Source of the DNA: Listeria farberi
Lineage (GTDB): Bacteria > Bacillota > Bacilli > Lactobacillales > Listeriaceae
Reading direction: 5' to 3'
NCBI RefSeq assembly: GCF_014229245.1
Contig: NZ_JAARZJ010000012.1
Coordinates: 1-64,000, forward strand
DNA length: 64,000 nucleotides
Shown here: positions 19,409 through 28,966 of the stretch, piece after piece
Layout: every line of letters begins with the position of its first letter
Numbering within the stretch: the first letter of the stretch is position 1
Position numbers and translations under genes: made by a program
The notes under the pieces: model-generated
Seen by the model: only the letters and a program-made list of their open reading frames with translations
Databases searched by the model: none
What the model was told of the DNA's origin: nothing

Positions 19409-19875
19409 GCCAAATCTCTCCTTTTATTTTTAGGCTCGACAACCGACTTGGTAATTTTTTGAAACAACTCAAAAAATTGTTCGCTGTCTTTTTCCCCTAG
19501 TATTTCGAGCCATTCGTTTACGAGTAACTCTAATTGTTTTTCACACTCTTCGTAAACGCTATTCCCTTTTTCTGAGATAGTTAAAACTACGGCACGTTTA
19601 TCTTGCTGGTTTCGTTCTCGTCTAATGTAGCCCTTTTCTTCTAGTTTTTTCAGCTTAGGTGTAATAGCACTCTTATTTACTGCTAAAGTGGCTGCCAGTT
19701 CTGTTGCACTAATACCATCATAGGTAGCAATCTCGCGCAATACAAAAAACTGCTCAATGGAAAGGTCAACAGTACTTGCGGAAATTTCCGAAATAGCTTG
19801 ATGTATTTGATTCATCGCAAATATATATGTTTGTTGGTAGCTTTTTATCAGTTGTTTTACTTTTTGTCTTTCCAA
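19405..19875 (-). CDS. MarR family transcriptional regulator
   Basis: A 156-aa winged-helix regulator; the DNA-binding region is around residues 55-95 (ATELAATLAVNKSAITPKLKKLEEKG, then the wing RRERNQQDKRAVVLTISEKG). It starts at TTG (19873-19875) after GGGGTG. It shares a four-base overlap with the downstream MmpL-type exporter gene, the usual layout of a locally acting repressor. A palindrome over its own -10 box suggests autorepression. Inducer unknown. Confidence 0.88.
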   Translation of the reverse strand: MERQKVKQLIKSYQQTYIFAMNQIHQAISEISASTVDLSIEQFFVLREIATYDGISATELAATLAVNKSAITPKLKKLEEKGYIRRERNQQDKRAVVLTISEKGNSVYEECEKQLELLVNEWLEILGEKDSEQFFELFQKITKSVVEPKNKRRDLA

Positions 19876-19890
19876 ATAAAGTTCACCCCT

Positions 19891-19932
19891 TTAACTATTT
19901 TTTAGTTTAAGCTTTATTTATTTTTAAGTCAA
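19891..19932 (-). promoter_or_regulatory. Promoter and putative operator of the marR-mmpL operon
   Basis: On the minus strand TTGACT (19927-19932), 17 bases, then TAAACT (19904-19909). A near-perfect inverted repeat, TTAACTA-N5-TAGTTTAA (19891-19910), covers the -10 box, as expected for a MarR-type operator. The -35 box overlaps one arm of the neighbouring terminator. Confidence 0.65.
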
Positions 19933-19969
19933 ATGAAAAGAACTTGCCAAAAAACAAGTTCTTTTCATT
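19932..19969 (-). terminator. Terminator after the FtsX-type permease gene
   Basis: A perfect 15-bp stem, AATGAAAAGAACTTG with its complement, with an eight-base loop, directly downstream of the permease stop. Confidence 0.8.
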
Positions 19970-19970
19970 A

Positions 19971-22900
19971 TTATTCAACTGATTTTAGTGCTTCAATCAT
20001 GTCAATTCGTTTCAGTTTAATGTGCATAACAACCATCACAATTGTTGCAAAAACGAGCGTGAGTATGCCGGAAAATAGGTAGCTTGTCCAACTAATCGCC
20101 GGACTGAACATCATTTGATCCACTTCTGCGGTTGTGATGACGAATCGGTGCAAGAAGAAGCCAAGGACAAATCCCGCGGCAATGCCCATTAAGGTTAAAA
20201 TAATGTTTTCTCGGTAGACATACATTGTCACTTCTTTTGGATAAAAGCCGAGTACTTTAATAGTAGAAAGTTCTCGTATTCGTTCTGATACGTTAATATT
20301 TGTTAAATTGTAAAGCACTACAAACGCAAGTAATGCAGCTGAAGTAATGAGTACCACAATAACAATATTTAGACTATCCAGTGTATCATTTAACAAGGAA
20401 CTAACATGATTGGAAAAAGTAACATTTAAAATTGCTTTACTATCTGTTAATTTTTCCGCAAAGTTGCTTTCTACTTTTTCGGAGGTATCTTTTAACATCA
20501 ATAAATCTAAATTGTAGACTGGTTTTTCCTTAAATGTTTGCTGATAATACGCTTTGGTCATATAAATATAGTGCATGGCGTAGTTTTCAGTAACGGCACT
20601 AACTTTTATTTGGAATTTGTCATTTTCAGCATTTTTGACGGTAATTGTGTCACCTGGCTTTATACCGAATAATTTGGCCAGTTTTTCCGTTATAATTGCT
20701 CCGTCATCAGTGAGTTTTTCGGTTGTATGACTAGCTCGGTCACGAAGCACGATGTAATCGGGTAGTTCATTTAAATTTTCAGGAACAATAATAGAGCTAG
20801 TTTGTGCTGATTGTCCTGATTTTACAGTATCAATATTTTTTTGTGACATAGCTAATTTGCTTTTGATATTGGAGTCATTCATTAGTTCATCAAAAGTTTC
20901 TTTGGCTGCAGGTGGTGCGCTCATGTCTTGATAAATAGCTGCGTCATATTTCATAATTTGGCCATATTGCATTTTGGCGATATCACTAATTGAATTTCGT
21001 AGTCCAAAGCCAGTTAGAATTAATGCTGTACATCCAGCAACTCCTAGAACCGTCATGAGCATTCTCTGTTTGTAACGGAATAAATTTCTTGCAGTCACTT
21101 TACTTGTGAAGTTCATTCGTTTCCAGACAAAACTAATTCGCTCTAAGAAAATCCGTTTGCCGATTTTTGGCGCTTTAGGACGCATTAACGTTGCTGCATT
21201 GGCGCGAAGTTCAGCACGACAAGCTACATAAGCTGTAAATGTGGTACAGAATAAAGCGACAAATAAAGCAAGCAAGCTATAACTCCAATAAAATCCAATA
21301 TCTACAGATGGCATTTCATACATGGATTTATAGGCATTGAAAATAATGTTCGGGAAAAATTGAAAGCCAATTAAAATTCCAAGTACGCTTCCAATGACAC
21401 TGGCAATCGACCCATAAACAAGATATTTCAAAATAATACTACCATTGGAATATCCAAATGCTTTTAATGTTCCAATTTGCGTTCTTTGTTCCTCTACCAT
21501 GCGCGTCATTGTCGTTAAACAAACAAGAGCAGCAATTAAAAAGAAGAAAATTGGAAAGGCGGTCGATAAGGAAGTTAAGCGATCTGCATTTTCTTTGTAC
21601 TCGCTATAGCCTGGATTATCATTACGATCAAGGACATAGTATTTCGGAAGTTTCAGCGCATCTAATTTTTGCTGACCGATTTGTACATCTTTTTCCGCAC
21701 TGGCTAATTTGGCTTCTGCTTTCGCTTTTTCTTTTTTAAATAAAGCGAAATTTTTATCGTATTCTGCTTGTCCGGCATTTAATTTTGCAAGTGCATTTTG
21801 TAATTCTGCGGAACCTGTTTCTTTTCCATCAGCTAATTGCTGTTTTGCTTGCGAAATTTTTTCAAGACCTGCTTGATATTTGGTAAGGCCATTTTGGTAA
21901 GCAATTTTTGCTTTTTGAAGTTCTTGGGTTTTGGCAGCCAATGTTTTTTCGCCTTGTTCTATCGTTTGTTTTTCAGCATCTAAAGTGGTTCTAGCGGATT
22001 GGTATTCATTTTCAGCATTAACGACTTGTGTAAGGGCCTCATTTAGAGCTTCTCTAATTTCCGCATCGCTAATAGCGCCATTTTCATAATCATCTAGTAA
22101 ATTATTCATGGCATTTTCGTATTCTTCGCGCTCCGCATTTGATAAATCGAGTTCGGATGTGAGCATTTGAAATGAATCTGTTAAACTTGCCCGGTCTATT
22201 TCAAAATCAGTTAAATCTGGTTGTTTTAAAGCATTTTCTATAGTCGATTTTGTAGCTCGTAAATAACCATTTGCTATATTTAAGAGATTATTTGCATCTT
22301 CCCAAGCCGCGCGCCCTTCTTCTAATTCCATCTCAGCTTGTAGAAGCGCTTTTTCACCTTGATCGATTTGCATTTTTGCTACGTCTAATTGTTTTTTGGC
22401 TTTGGCAAGTTCTGCTTCCCCACTTGCAATTTCAGCTTCCCCTTGTTTGATTTTGGCATCATAGTTTGCTCTAGCTGCATTATATTTGGAAAAACCTTCC
22501 TCTAACTGTGCTTTGGCGTCTGCAAGTTTTATTTCATTTGCTTGTAATTCTGCTTTACCTTTGTTAATTTCTGCAGTAGCCTCATCTAGTTTCTTTTGTT
22601 CATTTGTCTTGATTTTATTTAATCTTTTTTCTGGTTGATCTCTCAAAACTTTTTCGACGCTTTTCTTATCTTTTTCTTCGGTGGAAACGTATGCGTCACT
22701 AAATGCTTGTTTCGCTGCTAAATTCTTAAAAGTAAGATTGGCAATAGTGTATTCTGGTAAATTAAAATCCTGTTCTGGAATTACACCAAAAGCATCTGTC
22801 TTCCCTTTACCTACCGTGCTCGAGCCACGTTCGGACTTTTGAATATAGGCGGGTGAGCTAACAAAACCGACTACTTTATAGGTTGATTTTTTAAGTGTAT

Positions 22901-23381
22901 TAGTTAACTTATTGCCATCGCTTTTTACAAAAGTTATTTTGTCACCAATTTTAACATTTTTATGAACAAGTTGATTATTATCGAGCGCAATTTCTCCTGA
23001 TTTTTCTGGTAAACGGCCACTAATCACCTTGTATTGATTTAAATTATTGCTTTTGGATGTGGAGAATAGTTTCGTAACGATATTTTTATCTTTCATTAGA
23101 GTGTCTGCTGTATATCCAAGCTCCACTTGTGCGACACCGGAAATAGCTTCTAACGCTTCTTTATCTGTCTTATCTAATCCATAAGTAGATTGCACATTAA
23201 AATTAGCTAATTCATACTTTTTAAAATAATTGTCTGCTGTTAGTAGCATATCTGGTCCTGTTGCTTTAAGTCCGGAGAAAAAAGCAACACCTAACATAAT
23301 CAGCATAAAAATGGAAATAAAGCGGCTCTTGGAACGCCATATTTCGCGGTAGATATCTTTCCATAAAGCTGAACGTTTCAC
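19971..23381 (-). CDS. ABC transporter permease, FtsX/MacB type with large coiled-coil domain
   Basis: A 1136-aa membrane protein with one N-terminal helix (about 18-38), a long extracellular region (about 60-600), then FtsX-type membrane blocks near 605-740 and 1000-1125, separated by a second extracellular domain. Residues about 250-580 are dominated by K/E/A/Q heptads (for example GEAEIASGEAELAKAKKQLD), a strong coiled-coil signal. Such permeases act with a LolD-type ATPase, encoded here 13 bases upstream. By analogy with the mechanotransmission class it may export or extract envelope molecules rather than import them; the substrate is unknown. Confidence 0.85.
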   Translation of the reverse strand: MKRSALWKDIYREIWRSKSRFISIFMLIMLGVAFFSGLKATGPDMLLTADNYFKKYELANFNVQSTYGLDKTDKEALEAISGVAQVELGYTADTLMKDKNIVTKLFSTSKSNNLNQYKVISGRLPEKSGEIALDNNQLVHKNVKIGDKITFVKSDGNKLTNTLKKSTYKVVGFVSSPAYIQKSERGSSTVGKGKTDAFGVIPEQDFNLPEYTIANLTFKNLAAKQAFSDAYVSTEEKDKKSVEKVLRDQPEKRLNKIKTNEQKKLDEATAEINKGKAELQANEIKLADAKAQLEEGFSKYNAARANYDAKIKQGEAEIASGEAELAKAKKQLDVAKMQIDQGEKALLQAEMELEEGRAAWEDANNLLNIANGYLRATKSTIENALKQPDLTDFEIDRASLTDSFQMLTSELDLSNAEREEYENAMNNLLDDYENGAISDAEIREALNEALTQVVNAENEYQSARTTLDAEKQTIEQGEKTLAAKTQELQKAKIAYQNGLTKYQAGLEKISQAKQQLADGKETGSAELQNALAKLNAGQAEYDKNFALFKKEKAKAEAKLASAEKDVQIGQQKLDALKLPKYYVLDRNDNPGYSEYKENADRLTSLSTAFPIFFFLIAALVCLTTMTRMVEEQRTQIGTLKAFGYSNGSIILKYLVYGSIASVIGSVLGILIGFQFFPNIIFNAYKSMYEMPSVDIGFYWSYSLLALFVALFCTTFTAYVACRAELRANAATLMRPKAPKIGKRIFLERISFVWKRMNFTSKVTARNLFRYKQRMLMTVLGVAGCTALILTGFGLRNSISDIAKMQYGQIMKYDAAIYQDMSAPPAAKETFDELMNDSNIKSKLAMSQKNIDTVKSGQSAQTSSIIVPENLNELPDYIVLRDRASHTTEKLTDDGAIITEKLAKLFGIKPGDTITVKNAENDKFQIKVSAVTENYAMHYIYMTKAYYQQTFKEKPVYNLDLLMLKDTSEKVESNFAEKLTDSKAILNVTFSNHVSSLLNDTLDSLNIVIVVLITSAALLAFVVLYNLTNINVSERIRELSTIKVLGFYPKEVTMYVYRENIILTLMGIAAGFVLGFFLHRFVITTAEVDQMMFSPAISWTSYLFSGILTLVFATIVMVVMHIKLKRIDMIEALKSVE

Positions 23382-23394
23382 TAGTTGCTCCTTT

Positions 23395-24096
23395 CTACCA
23401 TTCTAAATCATCAATGGACATTGGTTCTGGATTTTCTTTGATGCTACGAACTTTTGCATTATTAATTTCAATAATTCGATCAGCAATTGGCGTAATTGCT
23501 GTGTTATGAGTAATGACAATAACGGTTGTCCCCGTGTTGCGGCAAGTTTCTTGTAATAATTTTAAAACTGCTTTTCCAGTATCGTAATCAAGTGCACCAG
23601 TTGGCTCATCGCATAAAAGCAGTTTCGGAGCTTTAGCAAGTGCACGAGCTATGGCGACACGCTGCTGTTCCCCGCCAGATAATTGTGCTGGAAAATTGTC
23701 TAGTCTGTGGCTTAAACCAACTTGGGTTAAAACTGTTTCTGCATCTAGTGCATTCGGCGCAATTTGGGCTGCTAATTCTACATTCTCTTTGGCAGTCAAA
23801 TTAGGTACCAAATTGTAAAATTGGAATACAAAACCGACATCTGTTCGTCGATACTTGGTTAATTGCTTTGCGCTATATTGAGCAATATCTTGCCCGTCTA
23901 CGCTAATTTGTCCTTCACTTGCGCTATCCATTCCACCAAGGATGTTGAGTACAGTGGATTTTCCAGCCCCAGAAGGTCCAACAATAACAACAAATTCACC
24001 TTTTTTTATCCCGAAAGTGATTTTATCATTAGCAGTAACAACATTCTCACCCATTTGATAGTATTTAGATACATCTTTCATTTCTACATAGGTCAT
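23395..24096 (-). CDS. ABC transporter ATP-binding protein (LolD/MacB class)
   Basis: A 233-aa ATPase with Walker [11 protein letters not shown]-loop [11 protein letters not shown], signature [15 protein letters not shown], Walker [13 protein letters not shown] and the switch histidine in VITHNTA. It pairs with the downstream FtsX-type permease. I chose the ATG at 24094-24096 (AAGGACGAG upstream): the -10 box TATAAT at 24131-24136 covers the upstream in-frame ATG at 24132, so that start would not be transcribed. Confidence 0.92.
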   Translation of the reverse strand: MTYVEMKDVSKYYQMGENVVTANDKITFGIKKGEFVVIVGPSGAGKSTVLNILGGMDSASEGQISVDGQDIAQYSAKQLTKYRRTDVGFVFQFYNLVPNLTAKENVELAAQIAPNALDAETVLTQVGLSHRLDNFPAQLSGGEQQRVAIARALAKAPKLLLCDEPTGALDYDTGKAVLKLLQETCRNTGTTVIVITHNTAITPIADRIIEINNAKVRSIKENPEPMSIDDLEW

Positions 24097-24130
24097 TTTT
24101 CTCGTCCTTTTTTCTCTGGCATGTGCCATC

Positions 24131-24160
24131 ATTATAACATGTGTTATTTAAGTAAGTGAA
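24131..24160 (-). promoter_or_regulatory. Promoter of the ABC transporter operon
   Basis: On the minus strand TTCACT (24155-24160), an 18-base spacer, and TATAAT (24131-24136). It lies just upstream of the ATPase gene. Confidence 0.55.
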
Positions 24161-24202
24161 GTACTAAAAAAGAAAAGATTTCTACTATTTTGTAAAAAGC
24201 AA

Positions 24203-24250
24203 AAAAAGAACTAAACTAACTGAAAATGTTTTCAGCTAGCTTAGTTCTTC
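24203..24250 (-). terminator. Terminator after pheT
   Basis: A long stem (about 19 bp with two mismatches): GAACTAAaCTAaCTGAAAA pairs with TTTTCAGcTAGcTTAGTTC, followed on the minus strand by a run of seven T. Confidence 0.85.
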
Positions 24251-24255
24251 TTCAT

Positions 24256-26664
24256 TTAGCGAATAATGGCGTTTAGTTTTTCTTGTAATGCTTCTACTAC
24301 TTTGTTAGTAGCTTTTTGGACATCTTCCTCTACTAACGTTCTTTCGCTATCTAAGAAAGTTAATGTGTAGGCGAGAGATTTTTTATTTTCGCCAAGACTC
24401 TCTCCTTCGAATATATCAAACAACTCAATGTTAACAAGTAATTTCCCACCGTGCTCTTTGATTACTTGAGAAATCGCTGCATGGTTGGTATCTCTATCCA
24501 CAAGTAATGCTAAATCGCGTGTCATTTCTGGATAGCGCGGTATTGGATGATATACAACTTTCGCTTTGGTTGCTTCAAGTAAAGCTGCAACATTGATTTC
24601 AAATACATATGTTTCTTTTAAATCGTAGTTTGCCTCTACTGCTGGATGAAGCGCCCCAAGATAGCCGATTTCTTGTCCTTCTAACATAATACTTGCTGTT
24701 CTTCCTGGATGGAGCTCTTCTTTTTCTGTTTGTTTCCAGTGAAGCTCTGCGTTGATACCAAGTTTGTTCACTAAACCTTCGACAATTCCTTTTAAAACGA
24801 AGAAGTCTACTGGTTTCGATGTTTTTTGCCAATCTGTGATGTGCCAGTTTCCAGTAATTAGGCCTGCTAAATGTTCTTGTTCGATTGGTAAATTGTCACC
24901 TTCTGTTGCATAAAAAACTGTTCCCATTTCGTAAAGTGCCACGTCCATATTTTTACGAGCTATATTATAACTTGCGCTACGAATTAATTGCGGCACGATA
25001 CTTGTTCTTAAATGGCTATGTTCTTCGCTCATTGGCATGGATAAGGCCACAGTTTTTTCATCTGAAAGTGCTAAACGAGTCGCATCTTTTTTAGATGTTA
25101 AGGAGTATGTTAAGGCTTGGTTAAGTCCTGCTCCTTCTAAATAAGCGCGCATGACACGACGGGCTTTTTGGCTAGCTGATAAACCTCCTGTTGTGCTTGT
25201 CGCCGGAAGCGTTACCGGAATTTCGTCATAGCCGTAAATACGAGCTACTTCTTCTAAAATGTCCGCTTCAATCGTAATATCCCAACGTCTTGATGGTACT
25301 TCGATGGTTAGTGTATCATTTTTCACTTCTAACCCAAATCCTAAACGGTCAAAAATAGTTTCGATTTCCGCAGGTGTAATTGCTGTTCCTAAGATACGGT
25401 TAATACGTGTTAAACTTGTTTCGATTTTATTCAATGCTTTTTCACGGTTATCTACTTCTACTACACCACCGACTAGTGTTCCGCCACTCAGTTCAGCAAT
25501 TAAAGCTCCACCGTGCGCAAGTGCCTTTTCTACTTTCCAAGCGTCTGATCCTTTATCGTAACGAATGCTTGCTTCTGTACGTAGGTATAAATCACGAGAT
25601 GCTTTACCGATAGAAGAGCTACTGAAAATAGCTCCCTCAAGTGCAACAGTAGTCGTACTCGCTGTAACTTCGGAAAATTCTCCGCCCATAACTCCGGCGA
25701 TGGCAATTGGTTCTACTCCATTAGTGATAACTGTATGCCCAGTTTGTAATACTCTTTTCTCGCCATCAAGTGTGGTAATTTTTTCTTGTTCTTTTGCAGA
25801 ACGTACAACGATTTTCTTGCTACCAATTTTATCATAGTCAAAGGAATGTAAAGGTTGTCCGTATAATAAGTTGATGTAGTTTGTGACATCGACAACGTTA
25901 TTATGTGGGCGAATCCCCGCTTTCATTAATTTTGTTTGAAGCCATAGTGGTGATTCTTTAATTTCAATGTTTTCAACCATTTTAATAGCATAATAAGGTG
26001 TTTCTGTTGGGTTTTGTACTTCTACGGAAATAAAATCGTCCGCTTTTCCTTTTTCGGATACATCGGGCTCGGTTGGTTGTGCTGGTTTTTGATGAATAAT
26101 CGCACCAACCTCGTGAGCTACGCCGTTCATGCTTAATGCGTCTGCTCGGTTTGGTGTAATTGCCATATCAAGGATCGCATCATCTAGGCCAAGTAATGTG
26201 ATTGCACTTACGCCAGTTTCCACATGTGCAGGTAATACATAAATGCCTTCAGCGTATGCTTTTGGTACAACTTTGCTTTCAAAGCCAAGTTCAGAAAGTG
26301 AGCAAATCATTCCTTCTGATACTTCGCCGCGTAGTTTTGCGCGTTTAATTTTAAGTCCACCCGGAAGTCTTGCACCAACTTTGGCTACGATAACTTTTTG
26401 TCCAGCAGCTACATTTGGAGCTCCGCAAATTATTTGAACTGGTTCTGTTTCGTCTGTTTGAACAAGACATTTATTCAATTTTTCTGCATCAGGATGGCGT
26501 TCGCATGATAAAACTTCACCTACCACGACATTTTTTAAACTAGCACTTAATTCTTCTACGCCTTCGATTTCAATTCCTGTTCTTGTAATTGCTTCTCCTA
26601 GCTCTTCCGCTGTTAACGGGAAGTCTTGGAAAAACTCTTTGACCCAATTATATGAAACTAACAT
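24256..26664 (-). CDS. pheT: Phenylalanine--tRNA ligase beta subunit
   Basis: The large subunit of the alpha2-beta2 PheRS, 802 aa, full length. It has an N-terminal tRNA-binding (OB) domain (about 40-150, VVVGEVLSCERHPDAEKLNKC), B3/B4 editing domain (about 210-400), B5 domain and a C-terminal ferredoxin-like anticodon-binding domain (YPEMTRDLALLVD). Its ATG overlaps the pheS stop codon by one base. Confidence 0.97.
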   Translation of the reverse strand: MLVSYNWVKEFFQDFPLTAEELGEAITRTGIEIEGVEELSASLKNVVVGEVLSCERHPDAEKLNKCLVQTDETEPVQIICGAPNVAAGQKVIVAKVGARLPGGLKIKRAKLRGEVSEGMICSLSELGFESKVVPKAYAEGIYVLPAHVETGVSAITLLGLDDAILDMAITPNRADALSMNGVAHEVGAIIHQKPAQPTEPDVSEKGKADDFISVEVQNPTETPYYAIKMVENIEIKESPLWLQTKLMKAGIRPHNNVVDVTNYINLLYGQPLHSFDYDKIGSKKIVVRSAKEQEKITTLDGEKRVLQTGHTVITNGVEPIAIAGVMGGEFSEVTASTTTVALEGAIFSSSSIGKASRDLYLRTEASIRYDKGSDAWKVEKALAHGGALIAELSGGTLVGGVVEVDNREKALNKIETSLTRINRILGTAITPAEIETIFDRLGFGLEVKNDTLTIEVPSRRWDITIEADILEEVARIYGYDEIPVTLPATSTTGGLSASQKARRVMRAYLEGAGLNQALTYSLTSKKDATRLALSDEKTVALSMPMSEEHSHLRTSIVPQLIRSASYNIARKNMDVALYEMGTVFYATEGDNLPIEQEHLAGLITGNWHITDWQKTSKPVDFFVLKGIVEGLVNKLGINAELHWKQTEKEELHPGRTASIMLEGQEIGYLGALHPAVEANYDLKETYVFEINVAALLEATKAKVVYHPIPRYPEMTRDLALLVDRDTNHAAISQVIKEHGGKLLVNIELFDIFEGESLGENKKSLAYTLTFLDSERTLVEEDVQKATNKVVEALQEKLNAIIR

Positions 26665-27716
26665 TAGATTTCCCCCGTTTCTGTACTTTGGAATTGCTTC
26701 GTAAAGCGTAAATCATTTGTATAAAGATGCCGAATATCATCCACCGCATATTTCAGCATCGCAACTCGCTCAGGTCCTAAACCAAAAGCAAATCCGCTGT
26801 AACGCGTAGAATCAATTCCGGACATTTCAAGTACATTTGGATGTACCATACCACTTCCTAAAATTTCAATCCAACCTGTTCCTTTACAAACGCGGCAGCC
26901 TGTACCTCCACATTTGAAACAGGAAATATCCATTTCAACGGAGGGTTCTGTGAACGGGAAGAAAGACGGGCGAAGACGAATTTCACGTTCTTCACCGAAC
27001 ATAGTTTTTGCGAGAACAGTTAGTGTTCCTTTTAAGTCAGCAAATGTAATGTTTTCGCCAACAACTAACCCTTCTATTTGAGTAAACTGGTGGGAGTGAG
27101 TCGCATCATCATTATCACGGCGGTAAACTTTCCCTGGACAGATAACTTTGATTGGTCCTTTAGAGAAGTCATGTTTTTCCATTGTTCTAGCTTGTACAGG
27201 TGAAGTTTGGGTACGTAATAAAGTATTTTCTGTAATATAGAAGCTATCTTGCATATCGCGAGCTGGGTGATCTTTTGGCAAATTTAGTGCTTCGAAGTTG
27301 TAGTAATCTAGTTCTACTTCTGGGCCTTCTGCGATTTCGTAACCCATTCCAATGAACATATCTTCCATTTCTTCAATTACTTGTGTTAAAAGGTGTTTTG
27401 TTCCAATGCTTGGAGCAGTTCCTGGTAAGGTAACGTCAATAGTTTCTGCTTTTAACTTTTCATTGATTGCTGCTGTTTCTAAAACTTGTTGTTTACTGGA
27501 AATCGCTTCTGTTAATGCGGTTCTTACTTCATTAGCAAGTGAACCCATTTTTGGTCGTTCTTCTGCGGAAAGTTTCCCCATTTGTTTCATGATTTCGGTC
27601 ATCGGGCCTTTTTTACCTAGGTATTTTACCCGTAAGTCGTTCAATGTTTTTAAGTCTGATGCTTCGTTGATTTGCGTTTCTGCTTCACTTTTCAGCGTCT
27701 GTAACTGTTCTAACAT
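26664..27716 (-). CDS. pheS: Phenylalanine--tRNA ligase alpha subunit
   Basis: The catalytic subunit of PheRS, 350 aa: N-terminal coiled coil (1-90) for tRNA binding and the class II core with [21 protein letters not shown] and [14 protein letters not shown] Cys-rich stretch ([17 protein letters not shown]) is typical of Gram-positive PheS. I chose the ATG at 27714-27716, eight bases after AGGAG; the GTG three codons upstream overlaps the ribosome-binding site. A T-box leader precedes it. Confidence 0.97.
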   Translation of the reverse strand: MLEQLQTLKSEAETQINEASDLKTLNDLRVKYLGKKGPMTEIMKQMGKLSAEERPKMGSLANEVRTALTEAISSKQQVLETAAINEKLKAETIDVTLPGTAPSIGTKHLLTQVIEEMEDMFIGMGYEIAEGPEVELDYYNFEALNLPKDHPARDMQDSFYITENTLLRTQTSPVQARTMEKHDFSKGPIKVICPGKVYRRDNDDATHSHQFTQIEGLVVGENITFADLKGTLTVLAKTMFGEEREIRLRPSFFPFTEPSVEMDISCFKCGGTGCRVCKGTGWIEILGSGMVHPNVLEMSGIDSTRYSGFAFGLGPERVAMLKYAVDDIRHLYTNDLRFTKQFQSTETGEI

Positions 27717-27744
27717 ACCGTTCACTCCTTCTTTTTAGACAAAA

Positions 27745-28001
27745 TAAAAAAGCTCTATCCACAAAGGGACGAGACTTCTCGCGGTACCACCCTAATAAGA
27801 ACAAAAAATTGTTCCCACTCATAATTCGATAACGGCTTAGTAACCGGACCACCTTCACACATATCGTGCTTCTCGGGGGCGACTCCAGAGGTGAAATGTT
27901 CGCAAATTCGTTTGTAAAGTGGCTTCCAGTCTATGACCACTTCTCCCTATACAGACTCACTATGCTACTTGGCTCTTTCATTGTCTTTACTTATTTAGAT
28001 A
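27745..28001 (-). promoter_or_regulatory. T-box riboswitch leader of pheST
   Basis: On the minus strand the leader carries the conserved T-box AGGGTGGTACCGCG (27780-27793), which pairs with the CCA end of uncharged tRNA. A terminator hairpin follows (CTCgTCC with GGAtaGAG, 27753-27773, then six T). A stem I with the candidate specifier TTC (27893-27895, in GAACATTTCACC) fits tRNA-Phe. Uncharged tRNA-Phe would favour the antiterminator and pheST transcription. Confidence 0.93.
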
Positions 28002-28007
28002 GTTTCT

Positions 28008-28036
28008 ATTATAGTATGGTTCTATGAAAGATTCAA
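28008..28036 (-). promoter_or_regulatory. Promoter of the T-box-pheST transcript
   Basis: TTGAAT (28031-28036), a 17-base spacer and a perfect TATAAT (28008-28013) on the minus strand; the T-box leader starts a few bases downstream. Confidence 0.75.
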
Positions 28037-28039
28037 GCT

Positions 28040-28078
28040 AAAAAATAATCTCCCCATATTAGCAGGAGAGATTATCTC
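28040..28078 (-). terminator. Terminator after the HxlR regulator gene
   Basis: Stem ATAATCTC-CC / GG-GAGATTAT with a short loop, followed on the minus strand by a T run. It overlaps the -35 side of the pheST promoter region. Confidence 0.7.
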
Positions 28079-28081
28079 TTT

Positions 28082-28405
28082 TTAATTAGGTACTTCTACC
28101 CATTTATCCGCCCAGCACTGGACTTCAAGCATTACTTCTTGGAGTGCTTTCCCTTTTTCGGTTAATTCATATTCAATGCGTACAGGAGTTTCTGGATAAA
28201 CTTGTCTTAAGCAAATATCCATTTCCTCAAGTTCCTTCAAACGTTCTGCAAGCACCCGATCACTCATTTGTGGGATCTCAGCGGCAACTTGTTTAAACCT
28301 TTTTGGACCAGTCAGTAAGACATTGATGATAAGTCCAGTCCAGCGTTTACCTAGTAATTGGAACGCCGATTCAAACTTCGGACATACTGTATGTGCATCA
28401 GTCAT
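28082..28405 (-). CDS. HxlR family transcriptional regulator
   Basis: A 107-aa winged-helix protein of the HxlR type (MTDAHTVCPKFESAFQLLGKRW at the N-terminus, then the helix-turn-helix RFKQVAAEIPQMSDRVLAERLKELEE, split here only for description). The N-terminal cysteine in the VCP position is the residue used for redox or electrophile sensing in some family members. The ATG at 28403-28405 follows AGAGGTG. It is transcribed away from a divergent small gene at 28563, which is its likely target. Confidence 0.85.
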   Translation of the reverse strand: MTDAHTVCPKFESAFQLLGKRWTGLIINVLLTGPKRFKQVAAEIPQMSDRVLAERLKELEEMDICLRQVYPETPVRIEYELTEKGKALQEVMLEVQCWADKWVEVPN

Positions 28406-28450
28406 AATTCTCACCTCTAACGTTATTGTACCATATCTATCATCAGAAAG

Positions 28451-28486
28451 TAACTAATAAATATTATGTTGCTTATTTTTAGTAAG
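28451..28486. promoter_or_regulatory. Candidate operator between hxlR-type gene and divergent gene
   Basis: Imperfect inverted half-sites of the type T-ACTAA (TAACTAAT on one side, TTAGTAA on the other) lie in the divergent intergenic region. HxlR proteins bind such AT-rich palindromes, but binding here is only inferred. Confidence 0.3.
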
Positions 28487-28497
28487 TTTAAGATCAG

Positions 28498-28526
28498 TTG
28501 ACCAAATTATTCTTCTGCCTTAAACT
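28498..28526 (+). promoter_or_regulatory. Promoter of the 119-aa gene
   Basis: TTGACC (28498-28503), exactly 17 bases, then TAAACT (28521-28526), on the plus strand. Confidence 0.65.
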
Positions 28527-28562
28527 AAATTTATAAGACTATTTATGGAAGGAGATAGTAAT

Positions 28563-28922
28563 ATGCCATCCATTCGTTATATTGTTAAAACGGACGTTGC
28601 AGAAACCTTCGAAATAATTAAAGCTGGTCAAGTGGGATCGAATATCGTGTTTTCTGAAGTTAGAACCTTTGATTTTGGAGAACTTGCAACACTTGCTTGC
28701 GAAAAGTTTTATTTCCGCTCTTCGAATCGTGCAGCACTTTTTGTTACTATTAATAATTTTCATGGAGAAACAGAAGTAACGATAATCTCCACTGGTAGTT
28801 CGAATGGTTTCTTTACTGGGATAGACTGGGGTGCAGCATTTGATTATATGCATAGTGTTGTAGCTGACTTAAAACGTGTTGCTATTCGGGAGGTGGCAAT
28901 TGAAAAACAAGAAGAAATCTAA
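28563..28922 (+). CDS. Small conserved hypothetical protein, 119 aa
   Basis: A soluble alpha/beta-looking protein that I do not recognise with certainty; it may belong to the small Firmicutes family DUF6054, but that is a guess. The chosen ATG at 28563 follows AAGGAGA at seven bases; an in-frame ATG at 28545 lies before this ribosome-binding site. No signal peptide or membrane segment. It is divergent from the HxlR regulator, so it is probably controlled by it. Confidence 0.7.
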   Translation: MPSIRYIVKTDVAETFEIIKAGQVGSNIVFSEVRTFDFGELATLACEKFYFRSSNRAALFVTINNFHGETEVTIISTGSSNGFFTGIDWGAAFDYMHSVVADLKRVAIREVAIEKQEEI

Positions 28923-28966
28923 AAAAATGGTGACTAAGTTGATTTGACTTAGCCACCACTTTTTCT
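28921..28966. terminator. Bidirectional terminator between the 119-aa gene and the RNA methyltransferase gene
   Basis: Stem TGGTGaCTAAGT / ACTTAGcCACCA with A-rich and T-rich tracts on either side, between convergent genes. Confidence 0.8.

Noticed and set aside
27755-27940. 61-codon open frame on the minus strand before pheS
   Set aside because: It is inside the T-box leader, including the T-box itself and the terminator.
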